This document shows positions 1 through 12,900 of a DNA stretch of 64,000 nt, piece by piece. Made by a program: the position numbers and the translations under genes. Source of the stretch: Pagrus major (Eukaryota > Chordata > Actinopteri > Spariformes > Sparidae); NCBI RefSeq assembly GCF_040436345.1, contig NC_133218.1, forward strand, positions 28,136,710-28,200,709, in the 5' to 3' direction. Position 1 is the stretch's first letter; each line of letters begins with the position of its first letter. The notes beneath the pieces were generated by a model. It did no database searches. It saw only the letters and a program-made list of their open reading frames with translations, and was not told the origin of the DNA.

Positions 1-3000
1 TTGTCGATACATGTACATGACCTCGACCTCGATATTGCCTCTTTTATATGTTTATATGCAATTTTTGTAAACAGATCCATGCGTCTATTTTGTTTACTGC
101 TTTGGTCAAGTGGTTTTATTCAGGTTTAATTTAATATTTGTTGCACATACTAATTCCAGTGTCAGAATATTCTTAAGAATTAAGATTGTATTGCTCTTTG
201 AAAGGGTGTACTACCATGATTATGCTAGGATATTATGATGATTATGATTATATCAATGGCATATCATTCTCTTAAAATGACAATAATATTGGTAATTGCA
301 ATTATTCTAGGGTCGATATAGCGTCCAACAAAAGCAGTTATCGTGACAGATCTTTGTGTGTTGAGAGGGTCTTGTCACTGATCAAACCAAAGCACTTGGC
401 AGGTGACATCAAGTGCACACAGTACACTCGTGTGCTCGCTTCTGTTCTCAGCTGCTCTTGTGTCTTTGTTTATTCGTGAGATGGCTCATTCATTACTCTA
501 ATGATTTTTTAAGGGCCAGTGTTGATTTATTCGTCAGTTATTTCGGAAATCAATCTTTCAGACCATACATTTGTTCTCACATTTCCCAGAGCTCAAGGTG
601 ACGTCTTAAGATAGGTGTGTGGACTAAAATAAGAACAAAACCGAAAGTTAAAATGTGTATAAAACAGAGAAAAGCACTTGAGATGCCAGGACTATTTAAA
701 GGTGGCATTTTTGCTTGACAAATTTCTGAAATCATCAGTTGATAAAAATACATTTTCAGTTGATCACCTAATCTGTTAATGAACCATCAACTGTTTCAGC
801 AATATGAAAAATGTATGCAAAGTTTGGAATACTGATTCACCCTGATGCCAAAAACCTTTTTCAAATGAAAAATTGTCAGAAGAAATGACGTTAGAAACTG
901 ATGCATTAGGATTTTCCATTTTGGAAAAAAATGACCGTGTCAGCTAAATCCAACACAAGTATGATTCAATAGAAAAGGATTAAAATTGCTTTTCAGTTGG
1001 TTTCTTTTTATGGTTCAAGCAGTGTCACGCTGATGCTTAAACAACACTCAGCTTGATTGTTTTTACAAAGCACTGATTATCTCATTGTTCCTGCCACCCC
1101 TGGCTAAAATACGACTGACAAGGCTGGATGATGACACCCTCAGAAAGGAACTGAAAACAGTCATTTAGCAGATTAGAAAGTATAATCTAACATGGGTCAA
1201 TACACTATTATAGTGATCAATTTTAGACACGGCCAAGTAACCCTCCTTAACCTCCTTTGGAGCCCACCACAATCATGTCCCTATCTGATTTTTTTCAATT
1301 TATTAGAAAGCAATTTACAGCCTCATATGAAACGGACAGTCAATGGGCAAGAAGTCACCAGTGTAATGATGCAGAAGGTCATATAAAGTGGCTTTCAGTG
1401 GGGAGCTAAGTATGTTTTCATGGAAAAGAGCAGTGCTCCGAAGCATTTGTGAGAGTGTTTATTGACCTTTTACAGGTTGAAATTGAGCTGAATGTAAAGA
1501 AATTATCAGGAAGGATGAGGGAGTGTGTGTGTGTGTGTGTGTGTGTCTGTGTGTGTTTGTGTATGTGTATGTGTATGTGTGTTAGCAGTGGTGAGGTTGG
1601 TAGCACATGAACAGAGCAAGCTGACATGCAGGCAGTTGACATGAGGTCTGCACAGGTCCCAGAACAACAAAACAAAACAAAAAGAAAAGTTCAATTCTCA
1701 ATGAATCGTCCTTCCATGGAGTTTTTGATGTGGTGATCCCATTTCCTGAAATAATTTCTAAACATTAGGTCTGTAGTTTTCCTCTGTGTATCTTTTATAT
1801 GCCCTCATCAAACATTTAGAAATGGCTTGTTAAGGTCCCTGCTGGGTTGGACTAATGGCTCGTGTGCATGAAGTATGACAGCCTTCTAAATTAAACCATT
1901 TGTTCAAAGCAGGTCAGAGTCAACCATGTGCCAAACATGATTTGTGTGTGTCTGCCTTCACGGCCTACAAAGCTCTACGTTTCATGTCTGCAAATGAATG
2001 CTGGTTAATATCGCACATATATTTTCCCAAAAATGTAGAATGAATTACCTAAGTTGTATTACTGTTTTCTGCCTTCCCTCACACAGCTGCCTAAAGACAG
2101 TAAACACATGATGTCTAGTTCAGATGTCGGGGGGGGAGGTGAGGACTGAGAGTTCATATGTGACTGGGCTTATCCAGAAGGCATCTCCTAGCAGATGTTA
2201 AAACAGATTTTAACACTTCGTCTATGAAAAGTGAGAGAAATGCACTAGTTGTGGATGGTGAATACATTCAAAACCAACTCTAATAACCCCAAATGTATAA
2301 ATGCCCTACTTATCAAGATTTCTACTCAGTAGATTTTCAAATCAGTTAGCTAACCTTCAAATTGTGTGTTCAGTTCATACTCTGTCTCACTTTCACAAGG
2401 GAGAGAGGAGTGTCATCATCTTACGAGCCTCAGCCTCAAGCATGTGTTTTAGTTAGCCAACCCTAACCATACCTTAGAGGTAGCCGTGTGAGCAGTGTTT
2501 TTATGAGCGGGTCCCCATTTTGGTTGTTTCTCCTCCATATGCATCTTCCTCCCAATGGTTTCACACTGTTCCACTGATGTACAGGAGGCAGTGAAAGCAG
2601 GGCGAAAGAAGACTGCTGGCAGGTAAACATGAATGAAGGCTTTGCAAATGTCTTTGACACATTTGTTGGATCTCAAGAGTGCACACGATTGGTTTTGATG
2701 AGAAATGCTGAATATAAACGTAACTTTGATTGTTTACAAGAATACTCCACAGAGCGCCTTTAACGGTAGATTATTTGCTATAACTTCGATCTTTATTGTC
2801 TTTAAATACAGTAAGAGAAGGATGTTGATTAACTGAACTTCTGGGTTTTGCACAATAGTCCAATATCAATGTTCTTCTGACCACAATACTTGATTTGTGT
2901 TTCAAAGTTTGTGGTAATGATTCATAATTAGTCTTTGTTGTGTCTCCATGGCACCTTCCTGAGGTTCAATAATGGCTCCAAGAGCTTTACCTATACGACC

Positions 3001-4200
3001 CCAAAAGAGTTTACAAAGTGCAGTTGGTAAGTTAATGAAAAGTGAAGCAGCGTATCATATATATTTACAGGCTCTCCATCTAATGCTCACTGAAATTCAA
3101 AATAAACCGTTCTCACATTGGCACAGCTGTCACCCTCTCTCTCTCTCTGTCTTTGTTCCACAATCTCTCTCTTCCTTTTCTCCCTCACACTCGATCCTTC
3201 CTTCTTCGTCTGTATCCCCCCCAATCTCACATAGTACATCAAATATCAAAATAAATAAGTAAAATAATACATATAATCTAAGATAATAAAGAGCCATCCT
3301 CTGAATGTTGACCGAGTCATGATTGGATGCTGCAGCTCCATAACTTAGATGAAGCTCAAACAACGAAATCAAATGCTGTAAATTAATCTTTGCAGACACT
3401 CTACCTCTCTCACTTCTCTCCCCCTCTCTCCCTCTCTGTCTCCTTCATTTCCCTCCTGGTGGTAAAGGCATACGTGTTGAGAGACGGCGAAAGGTTGTGC
3501 GTACTTATTATGACAATGAGGATTGCACAACTCACACTTACGTAAGTTTCCTTAATTAAAAATGTTCAAATATAGAATTCAACCCTTATCTCGTCCTCTC
3601 AGATAAGGACGCTGTAGTAAATTACATGATCAGATTTAAAGTAGTTCCTTGTGTACTGAAAAGAAAAACAAGATATGCAGCTGGTCAGAGATTTATATTC
3701 ATGATGCAAATTTTTATGAAAAGGCTCATTTCAAAATGCCACATTTAAATACCAGAGTTGGTTTTAATATCAAAATACCAAATGAAACAGATGACTGTAA
3801 TTTCAGACAGAAAAAAAAAGAAGAAAAAAAAACAGATTAAAAACTGTACTGGTCCTACTTGGATTCATCAGTTTTATGTCAGTCCCTTGTTGATCAGATC
3901 AATGCTACTCCAATGCACTCAGGTCTTTTGTTTCATTTTTAATGTCTATTTTGTATCCCATCTGCAGTCGGTTCAGTCATTGATTTTAATTTGGCTCTCT
4001 TACCGGGCTCTGCTCTGCTCTTTCTTCCTTTACTCTCAGTAGTTGAACACTTCTATTGTTTGGACCATTGCACTTTTTTGTTTTAAACTTTTAAACCGCT
4101 CAATTTTACGGCCGAAATCTACTGCAACTGCTAACTTTCCAATGTTGACTTATCTGACAAATATTTTCTTGATTCATTGTTCAAGAAAAGCTACAGTGGA
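1..4200. other. Intergenic DNA, no gene seen
   Basis: AT-rich DNA with only short chance reading frames and no run of splice-compatible coding blocks. It contains a GT array near 1.5 kb and a CT-rich tract near 3.14-3.2 kb. Around 577-610 a stretch reading like the fish hAT-type repeat (a cacatttcccagagc-like motif followed by a gacgtc motif) suggests an old non-autonomous DNA transposon fragment, too decayed to bound. I see no promoter or RNA gene. Confidence 0.55.
1522..1582. repeat. GT dinucleotide microsatellite
   Basis: Nearly uninterrupted GT repeat with single-base interruptions towards its 3' end. The Thr/His-rich reading frames on the opposite strand here are translations of the array, not genes. 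Confidence 0.9.
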
Positions 4201-4254
4201 AAAATTCCAAGCTGACATTTTTTAAAGGCTTGTTTTGTCCGACCAAAAGTCAGT

Positions 4255-4798
4255 TTTGAGTTTGTGGTTTCCTGTTTTATTTTGAAATTTTGCCCTCTTG
4301 TGTCGTGTGTTGCTTTTCATTTCCTCACATTGTGTGATTTTCCCTCCTGTTTTCTTGCTGTCCTCACCAGTCTGCTTCCCCTTCACACCTACTCTTCAGC
4401 TTTTCCAGCCCATCAGCCCCTTCCTTGTTTCTAGTGTTTTTCCGTTTATCTCCCTCACCTGTGTGCTCCCTGATGTCTTGGTCAGTTCGCCCTGTGTTCT
4501 CCCACCCTGTGTTACTCACCTGTGTTATTTCCAGTGTCTTCTAGTATCCGTGGTATGTTTTCTGTTTTTTGTTCCTGGCTTCATGTTTCTGCTGAGCTCT
4601 CGTGATTACTGGTTTGAACTTTGCATTAGATTTGTTCTTTGCTCTTGGTTTGTACTTTGTGTTTAGGCGTTTTTGCATTTCTTGTTTTTTTTGGATTATT
4701 TCAGATTAAGTTAATAAAGCCAGCCTTTTGTTTCTTAATCCTGCCTGCCTCTTGTGTGTTTCTGTGTTTGGGTCCTCACCTTTTCACAAAGTGTAACA
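4255..4798 (+). mobile_element. Degenerate LTR-like retroelement fragment
   Basis: A T/C-rich stretch runs from a tttcctgttttattttgaaa motif through repeated cctgtgtt words to an AATAAA at about 4712-4717. About 80 bases later it ends in gggtcctcacc... and gtaaca. An AATAAA followed by a short tail ending in ACA resembles the R-U5 end of fish LTRs, and the opening words recur inverted near 18.2 kb. No protein-coding part remains. The family assignment comes from pattern recognition only. Confidence 0.4.
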
Positions 4799-5036
4799 TT
4801 TACTATCATAAAAGTCTAAGAAACCTCCAAATATTAACATTTGAGAAGCTGGAACGACAGACATTTTGGCATTTTGCTTTAAAAGACGAATTTCAATTTC
4901 AATGACCAAACATATTGCTGATTAATGTATTAGTTGCTTGACTGTACTAAGCTTGAGTACTGGAGCCTCTCTTAAAAGTGCAATATGTAAGAATCTCTTG
5001 AATTCATACTGCAAACAGATAGGGGGCAGCATAACA

Positions 5037-5280
5037 CCAGAGTAATTGGTTTATTGACAATTTAATCAATTATCTTTTAGTTTATAAACATAGAAAACAG
5101 TAAAAAGAGACAATGATAGAGTCAACTGTCTTGTTTTTGTCCAACCAACAGTCCAAAACCTCAAAGATATTCAATTTACAATCATGTTAAGAAACCAAAA
5201 GCAGCAAATTCTAACTTTTAAGAAGTTGGATCCATCAAGTGTTTGACTTTTATACTTAAAAAATGACATTGTAGCTCTTC
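5037..5280 (+). mobile_element. hAT-like non-autonomous transposon fragment
   Basis: The order of words (ttagtttataaacatagaa, aaaacctcaaagatattcaa, aagaaaccaaaa, acttttaagaagttggatc) follows the common fish repeat that begins TAGGGCTGCAACTAAC, of which a more complete copy lies at 28121-28394. Both ends are eroded and no transposase is present. Confidence 0.5.
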
Positions 5281-5963
5281 ATAAAGCTTATTTAAACTCC
5301 AATAAAGTCAATAAAAAGAAAAAAGTTCAACAATGTTTGCAAAAGCACACTCTCAGGGTCTTTCAAGTTAAGCTTAAGTTCATTTTTGACCTTGGACAGA
5401 AATAATCTTAACACAAGGTCCTTTTAGTAGCGGGTCTGGATCTTTCAATTGTATCATGCAATCTTCCTCTGCAGATTGAGTTTCGAGAATAAGCTAGTAC
5501 AGAATGTGAAATGTCTCAAGGGTGCAAAAGCAACTGTTTTGAGACTGTTCTCACGATGTTTGATTAATAAATCTCAACACGAGCGGGACCACAGGGGGCG
5601 AGCAGTGCAGATTTAGCATTGTATCACCTCCACTTGAGCCCCCAGGAGGAGAGCAGCTCCCCCGTTGAGTGAGACAGAGGGCAGTGGAAGCTGCAGTGGA
5701 GACAAAGAGACAGGAAAGTAAAAGTGAGACAGAGAAAAATGGGGGTAGGCTAAGGACAGGGGGAGAGAGAGGAAAACAGAGACAGCGAGGAGAGGAGAGG
5801 AGTGGAGAGGAGAGGTAGGAAGGTAAATTGACTTTGAGGAGGTTAAACTCTGAGTCTATGCCCAGAAGAGACTGATTATGATAAGGAGAAGAAAGGAGAG
5901 AGAGGAGACACATATTTCATTAAGGAGTGGGAGGAGGGAGGCGCAGGGAGGAGTGAATGTTGC

Positions 5964-5998
5964 CTTTTTTTTCTTTTCCTTTTTTTTTTTTTTTTTTT
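5964..5998. repeat. Poly-T tract
   Basis: A T run interrupted by a few C residues, following a long purine-rich segment. It could be the A-tail of a retroposed sequence on the opposite strand, but no recognisable element body is attached. Confidence 0.7.
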
Positions 5999-6125
5999 AC
6001 CAGCGTTGTTAGACAAGCTAATTCGGTTAGCAGCTAATTAGCTTTGTTTTGATTCACTAAGTCACCTTGACCCAAGCTTTGACCTATTGGCTACTAACTG
6101 AATAGACAAACACTGTCAGGCAGAC

Positions 6126-6240
6126 AAACAAAAACACACACACACAAAGACACACACACACAGGCGTACACGGACGGGCACGCGCAAAGACATTCAAAGA
6201 AAAATAGACGTGCACACACACACGTACACACACGAAGAGA
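6126..6240. repeat. Imperfect CA array
   Basis: Compound CA repeat with AAA, GG and CG interruptions. It is the source of spurious Cys/Val-rich frames on the minus strand. Confidence 0.75.
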
Positions 6241-6365
6241 CACAAACATGCGCGCTATTGGGATTGCTGTATAAGTAGCTAGCAGACAGTTATATTGGAT
6301 TTGTTTTGGGGGGGTTAGGTCCAATGAAATTAATCAAGTTCTCTTCCACAAGTACAAAAACTGTC

Positions 6366-6530
6366 TCGCTCTCTCTCCCACTGTCTCTGTATACAACTCT
6401 CTCCCTCTCTCTCTCTCTCTCTGTGTCTCAGTTTGAAAGTCTGTTGTCCTCTGCCTGTCTCATTCTCTCGCTCTCTCGCTCTCTCTCTCTCAGACACAAA
6501 CACAGACACACACACGTGCGCACACACACA
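6366..6530. repeat. CT array followed by CA array
   Basis: Compound microsatellite: several CTCTCT blocks separated by short unique words, then CA repeats ending near 6530. Strong strand asymmetry produces overlapping artificial reading frames on both strands. Confidence 0.8.
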
Positions 6531-9500
6531 CTTTTTTGTGGCGTTGCTTACTGCTATAATACATTTATATCGTGTAATCAGATCATGTCTTTTTGTAACC
6601 GAAATCAGATTACACATTATTGTAAGTGGGCGGCACACAGGTTGAATTACATTGTGAAAGACAGTTAGCAAACCAAAGGTAAATTATTTTATGTCAATCC
6701 CGGAGAAACAGAGTGAGAATCAGAGAAAGGGTGACAAGTGAAGACAATAGTGAAGTATACAATCAGCTCATAGACCAAATCACAGTGTCATCACGCTAAC
6801 ATAATTATTATTATAACAATTGTTATTTTTAGGAAGAAAACTTGCAGTTGATTTGTACTGATATACAGTATGTGAAATGTGCAAAAAGTGCAGTCCTGCA
6901 CAGAGCGATGATGAATCACCCTTTGTTGTTTCCATGGACCAACCTGGTGATATGTCATGAAGCCCAGAGGAGGAAATGATGAGTGAGTCATCTGACAAGG
7001 AACCGTCAAAAGGGCCACTGTAGAAATCTGAAACCTGACCTCAAGTGAGACTCCTTCTAATTTTAGATTACGTTTATCACTAAATTATGTCATAGTCAGA
7101 AATAGTAAGTGTTTTTTTTTTTTTTTGCTTCAGTGCTGCTATGTGCTGCTCAGTGTGAGATAGTTGGTTGATGTCCTTATTTGCCATTTGCCTTGCCTGT
7201 TATGGGGAAACTGAAGGAAACCTGCCTGCAACCTCATACGGAGTGGGGCCATTCACATTTTTGGTTGCATAGCTACCCAGACCACTAGACCAGCCACTGA
7301 ATAAATAACCATTGTTTGTTTGGCTGGTGAGTGAAGGGAATCTACCAGCCACTTTCATGTTTCACCAGCATTTGGCTGGTGACTGGTACTAATTTTGTGC
7401 CCTGCATCTGACATATTTGTAAAAGTATGTATCTTGATGGCTTGTCAAGGTTAGCTGTTAACATTTTCTTCCTTTAACATTTTGTTTCTGTACTGAAAGA
7501 GGTCTACAGGAGGCTTTGGTCGCTGCTGCAAAGGAGAGGGAGTGTAAAGACCTGAAGCTGGGGAGGCCAGCCATTATTAATCATGGACTGCAGCTCTCAC
7601 TCCTAATAGAAATCCAGATGTGACCGAGGTGAAGTGGGAAAGCATACTTCTTGAGTCTTCCAATCTTCAATATGCCTGATGGACTCCATCAATATGTGAC
7701 CCAGAAGGTGCTGAGAAGTGCTTGTGCCGTTTTTTTGTTTTTTTTAACAAATGTACAATCGTCTCTATGTCTGGGTTTATTCATATGTACAACTTTTCAA
7801 CTGCATAATTTACTTTTTCGACAGTCTTTTCTTGGCAGCCCAGCGACTCGACCATAACAGCAGCTGAGAGGTTCCTCAGACCAGTGATGTATTATGCAGT
7901 TCACTACTCCAGGGTTCTGCAAATATGCCATTACGCCCTATCAAGGAGAAGGCGTCATATGGTTAGCAGTGATTATGTGACTCAGTGCACCAGTCAACTA
8001 TAATATCACTGACTGTGATCGAAACATTTTTTCCTTCACCCAGCATATGCATTGGCACTCATGTAGTCTCTGAGAGAGAGCTACTCGAGGTCACCACATG
8101 ACACTTGCATTGCATTCACAATTTAACCCAGGAAATTAGTCCAATATCATCCTGGATCCATACCCTTTACTTTGTTTTACCATCACTTATTCATATAAAA
8201 ATGTGATATAGGTCGTAATGATATAAATATGGGCAACTAATAAAATCACTCAGATTGAGTTTTAATATTGTTGGCAACTTACTATGTATCTATATGTATA
8301 ATACTAAGTATATCTTAATGTAGAAACCTGCTGAACAATCAGGATCAATATCTACTTTACTACCTTGGTCTACCATGATTTATTTACATTGTGCCATTCG
8401 TATATAGAAAATTGGAAAATAGAAAGAACTCAACAGATGAGAGTTTACTTCTCCCTAAACATACTCACATCTGTTGGCCTGGAGAGGGTTGTGCTCCTGC
8501 CTGAAGTTCATTTGGCACAAAGGGATTCAGACAGCTTGCTTCAAAGCCCGGGTGCTGTGTCAGACATGTTATTTTCTGGTCTGAGGGTGAGATTCTCCAC
8601 CCCGGTCCCAGAAGGCATCCACCTCAGTGCACCACATACTCTCCACAGCTGAGGCCACGGGCTAGCATTTCCCATACGAACACCTATCAAACCTAAAGCT
8701 TTATCAGGAAATTGTCTTTCATCTCTCTCTCTTTCTCTCTCCCCTTCCTCTCTTAATCTGTCTCCCCGTCTATGTCTCTCTCACCGCTGTGGTACAGCAC
8801 AGAAAAACATAGTGAGGATTATAGGGCAATACAAGCGATACAAGTTGATACTTACACATAACTTTCTGTTCTGACTAAGTATCAGTACTCCTGCCACTAC
8901 TAAATGTCTCGCACCACAACTCAGATTTATTTCCTGTGACCATTTTCTTCCATTCTGCTTCTGGTCTCTTGGATGCCTAACAGGCTCATTATTATGAGGC
9001 TGTGGTCCATGGCATGCATATAAATCTGCATTTTCAACTTCTACATCAAGCATTTTGGTCCATATTTATTATTATATTGTTTATATTAAACTCAATCGAA
9101 CTTGGTCGGTATATGTTATATAATGTCCCATCCACATTGTCACTTTTTGAGGTGAAAATAAAACTAAACTTACAAAAATGACTCGAAAATGCTATCTACA
9201 CTACCCACTGCAACTCTTTTTCAGAAGAACTGTCGGTCTCTTATTTTTGTGCACACTTTTCAACCACAACCACAACCACAGTCTTCTACTGTTGACCAGT
9301 TAGCAGTACTGTGTTGATTGTTGATTGTCCGGCCTCAGCTGGACAATAAAATTGCATCACTACGTTGCTCCAAGGTATGTGGGAGGGAGGCAGAGATCAT
9401 CTGCGAGTGATAAAAAAAACAACTTGCTGAGTTTTTTTTCATAAACAGACATCACGTCTGATTTTATTTTTTATCTGCTGGGAAGTACGAACTGGACAAG

Positions 9501-9900
9501 ACCCACGCTGAGCCTGACTCCTGCCTCACAACGATTACTACTCCCATTAGCCATTTTCACCTGAAGCTATCGTCTGCAGCCATAAAAAATGAGGAGGAGG
9601 AGGCGCTGTCAACTTTGCCGTCCAACTCTGAGAGAAGTGTGTGCAGCAGAGTCAACAGATGCCTTATCTTAAAGCTGGCAAGTGAAAACAATATTATTGT
9701 ACAATATATGTACTATACACTACAACAAAGGTCTAAGGCACTGCAGATGGATAAATGTTTTGTTTTTGTAATGTTTATGTATTGAAGAGATGCAGCTTTT
9801 TATTTTGTAGACTGCTATAGTCTGATTATTGGAAGGACTTTCTGAATAAAAGGGGAATTTAAATGATGAAAAAGTAGCCATGTGCAGGAATATAGATCAC

Positions 9901-9983
9901 AGATCGAGAATCGTTTTGCATTCGAATTGTTGACAGCTGAATCGGAATCGAATCACAAGGCCAGTGAAGATTCACACCTCTAC
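9901..9983. mobile_element. DNA-transposon terminal fragment
   Basis: Words such as cgagaatcgttttgcattcgaa, aatcggaatcgaatca and gattcacacctcta resemble the terminal part of hAT-type repeats widespread in fish genomes. Only one end is visible and no partner inverted repeat was found nearby. Confidence 0.45.
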
Positions 9984-9989
9984 TGAACA

Positions 9990-12900
9990 ATATGAAGAAA
10001 ATATTTTGCCATGTGTTTTGGTGCATGTTCACAACTACACCAGTTGAAAAAACAAGAAAGCTGGAGAGATTCAAAAATAAATAAATAAAAAGGGCCATGT
10101 CTAACTGTTTAGAGGCTGACATTGGCAGATGCCAATCCACAGAGCTGCATCAGCTGCCATGCTTACAGCACAAAATACTAACCTGAGAGGGAATGAATCT
10201 GACATTTATAATGCTGAAACTGACGTACACACACACACTCATCGCATCCTCACCCCCTTTCCCTTGTTATGACCGCTCACTCCGATTTTCTTTCCGTCTG
10301 GTTTGTCTGGTCCCTTCACAGTGTCAAACGTACAGTATGTAGTGCATTGGTGCATGCTGTAAAACTGGAGGCTATAGCTTGATGACTCAGAGGAACAGCA
10401 TGGATGAAGATGTCAGGGTTGTTGACTGCACTGTGTGTGTATAAGCTGTGGACTGATGCTGTTTTACCTCTGAAGGGAAGCAGATCATTATTTAGCTTCA
10501 TAGCAGCATTTGAAGAAAAAAAAACAACAACCAAAAACTAAAGTTAAGGAAGGGCAAAACACAGCGGTATTTTACAGGAAAAATGCCAAGAGATATCTGA
10601 GGCAAAGATCATCCAATAAGCAGTTCTGATGGAGTATATTGGCACCTTAAAGCTGCTCTTTAGACATACAGCAACACTGCTTGGAAAAAAAGCAGCCTCC
10701 TCATTCATTTCAAAGGGACTGCTCTGACCCAGCAGGGGTGACAACACAGAGGGCTCCAGAACAATGGGTTGCCCAGTAAAAAAAAGTTTACTCAACTTTT
10801 GCTGCAACGCAATGTAGCATTATCTGACAACGCTCTACGGTAGCCAATAAAATACAAGCAAGTGTACATTCCTGGATGATTACCGTGTAATGTGAAGTCA
10901 GTATTATACAGTTCACCTAGCAAGCAGTGCAATGAAAGATTATTTGAGTCCCATGATAACTTTGTAGAGTTATAAAATCCTGCCTGAGAGTATTATAAAC
11001 AACTGTACAGTGCTTGTGTTTTTCGGAAAAGCCTTAAAACTCATTGCACTTCCTGGATCCTGTGTCGTCTTACCAGTAACTGCGACAAGACACGTCCACC
11101 AATAAAACCTCTGTTGTTGTTGTTTTAACGCAGAGCTGTTTTAACCCTGAGCACCCACTAGTCAACCAGAACCTCACATAAAAACAGTCTGAAGGTGCAA
11201 AAATGGGAAGGGTAGGTTAGGCATTATCCAGATAATCATCAAAATATATTGTCACACACATCTTTTTTTAGTGAAAAAAAAAATTATGAAAGAATCTTTA
11301 ATAAGTTATCATAAATCATAAGGTAAGGTAATAAGTATTTGGTGGTAACCTCATCTCCTCATCTGTCCTTTTATAGTTTGGAATCCGTAGTATTTACACA
11401 CCTCCAATTTAACTTGTTTCTGTAGGGGTTACAATATGCAAGCCATGGTGACGGGCTTAGGCAGTTCAAAATAATCAGTAAACCAATAAAGGACTGTACG
11501 TCAAGGCATTCATTTGACGATATTCACAATTGTCTCTATTCACGATCATCCTGATAATCAAAATTCACCCAGTCATTATCCCTGCCACCTTCCTGTAGCT
11601 GGTCGGGGTACCTAAAGACATCAAAACTGTAGCAAAATGATCTATAATCTATTATTATAAAATCCTCCTTATGTAAAAAAAAAATAAATAAAAATTCTGA
11701 GCTTTTCACATGTACACTCACAATGTCACTTTTTTCATAAGCTTGTCTCTAATCTGCTCCTGGACTGGTGCAAACTCCACCAAGTAAGGCCTTCGGGGGG
11801 CTTATGTCTTGCTAGAATTTACATTGCCAAAGACAGAGGAGAGCAAAGTCGTGTGTGCACCTGAATGAAGGGTGCATGCTGTAATTTTTGTCTCAGAATG
11901 ACCAGCAGATTGTGTTCCTGGCCTGCACTGCTGTGGTCTGTGCTGTTTTATTTAGTTGTGGCAAAAGCACCTACTCAAAATCACCTCCCAAAAATCACAG
12001 AAATCCATTTTATGTATGATTTATGTACATGTACACTTGCCTTTTCACTTTGATCATAAAGGCTTCAGGGAAAGCGAATGCAACTAAAAAAAAACATTTG
12101 GCTACATGACTTTTAAAGAGGCGAGAGGAGATGGATTAATGCCAGTCCCTAAAGTCAGACCCGCTGACAAGTTATTCTGCAAAATCCCACTTGGTTTCCA
12201 ACTGCATCACAGGTGGACCACATGCCTCTGGCCTTAAAAACACCAGACATAGACACCTCGCCCTGTGTGATCCCTGCGGTTGACTGCACTTTGCACCTGT
12301 GCCATTGCTTCCCAAAAATACCACAGAAGACCTTGACCGAACTTTCCCCCAAGCGATGTTTCATCCTTTTTTCATCTTTGTCATCATCGAGTCATCTTCA
12401 TCGTTCTCAGTGTCTTCATCACATCATTCATCTTTACGCTGACTGCTTATCTAGGAGAGAGAGCGAGAATGAAAAGAAAGGAGGGGATGAAGTCTGTTGA
12501 AGAGCAGCTACTCACTGTTAGTCGTCGAATACTAAATGTTAAATAAAATTCTAATTATTCTACTCTATTTGTTTCCCTACATATCAGTACACACAGAGTT
12601 TGGTATTGTACATACATTATACAGTTTTATCTATATTCTTAGTATTTAGATGAAATTGTAAAGCCCAGATTGTCAAAGTCTGTATAATGTTTCCTGCTCA
12701 TTCTAAACAAAGGAACTTTAATTATTATAACTGTACAGTGCAAAACATCTATATCTGGTCCCCATCTGGTTTCTTTATTAGCTCTTATTGCTTAAATAAA
12801 TTGGATAATAACTCTGAAACCTATCATCATATATTTTACCTTACTGATGCTTTGCTTTGCTCATGAAACAATATTTAGGAGTGGACATCTGGGCCTTTGC

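Larger units (their letters stand above)
5300..9900. other. Intergenic DNA with low-complexity tracts
   Basis: No coding exon is supportable. The region includes purine-rich DNA (5690-5940), a poly-T run (5964-5998), CA/GT imperfect arrays (6128-6240) and a CT then CA array (6366-6530). Reading frames here are rich in Ser/Leu/Cys/Val from these arrays and lack splice context. Confidence 0.5.

Noticed and set aside
4298..4666. 122-aa hydrophobic + strand frame suggesting a membrane protein
   Set aside because: It comes from T/C-rich LTR-like repeat DNA. The hydrophobicity is compositional, and there is no start context or homologous domain.
6306..6671. Overlapping frames of 113-120 aa on both strands
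   Set aside because: Both are generated by the CT/CA compound microsatellite.
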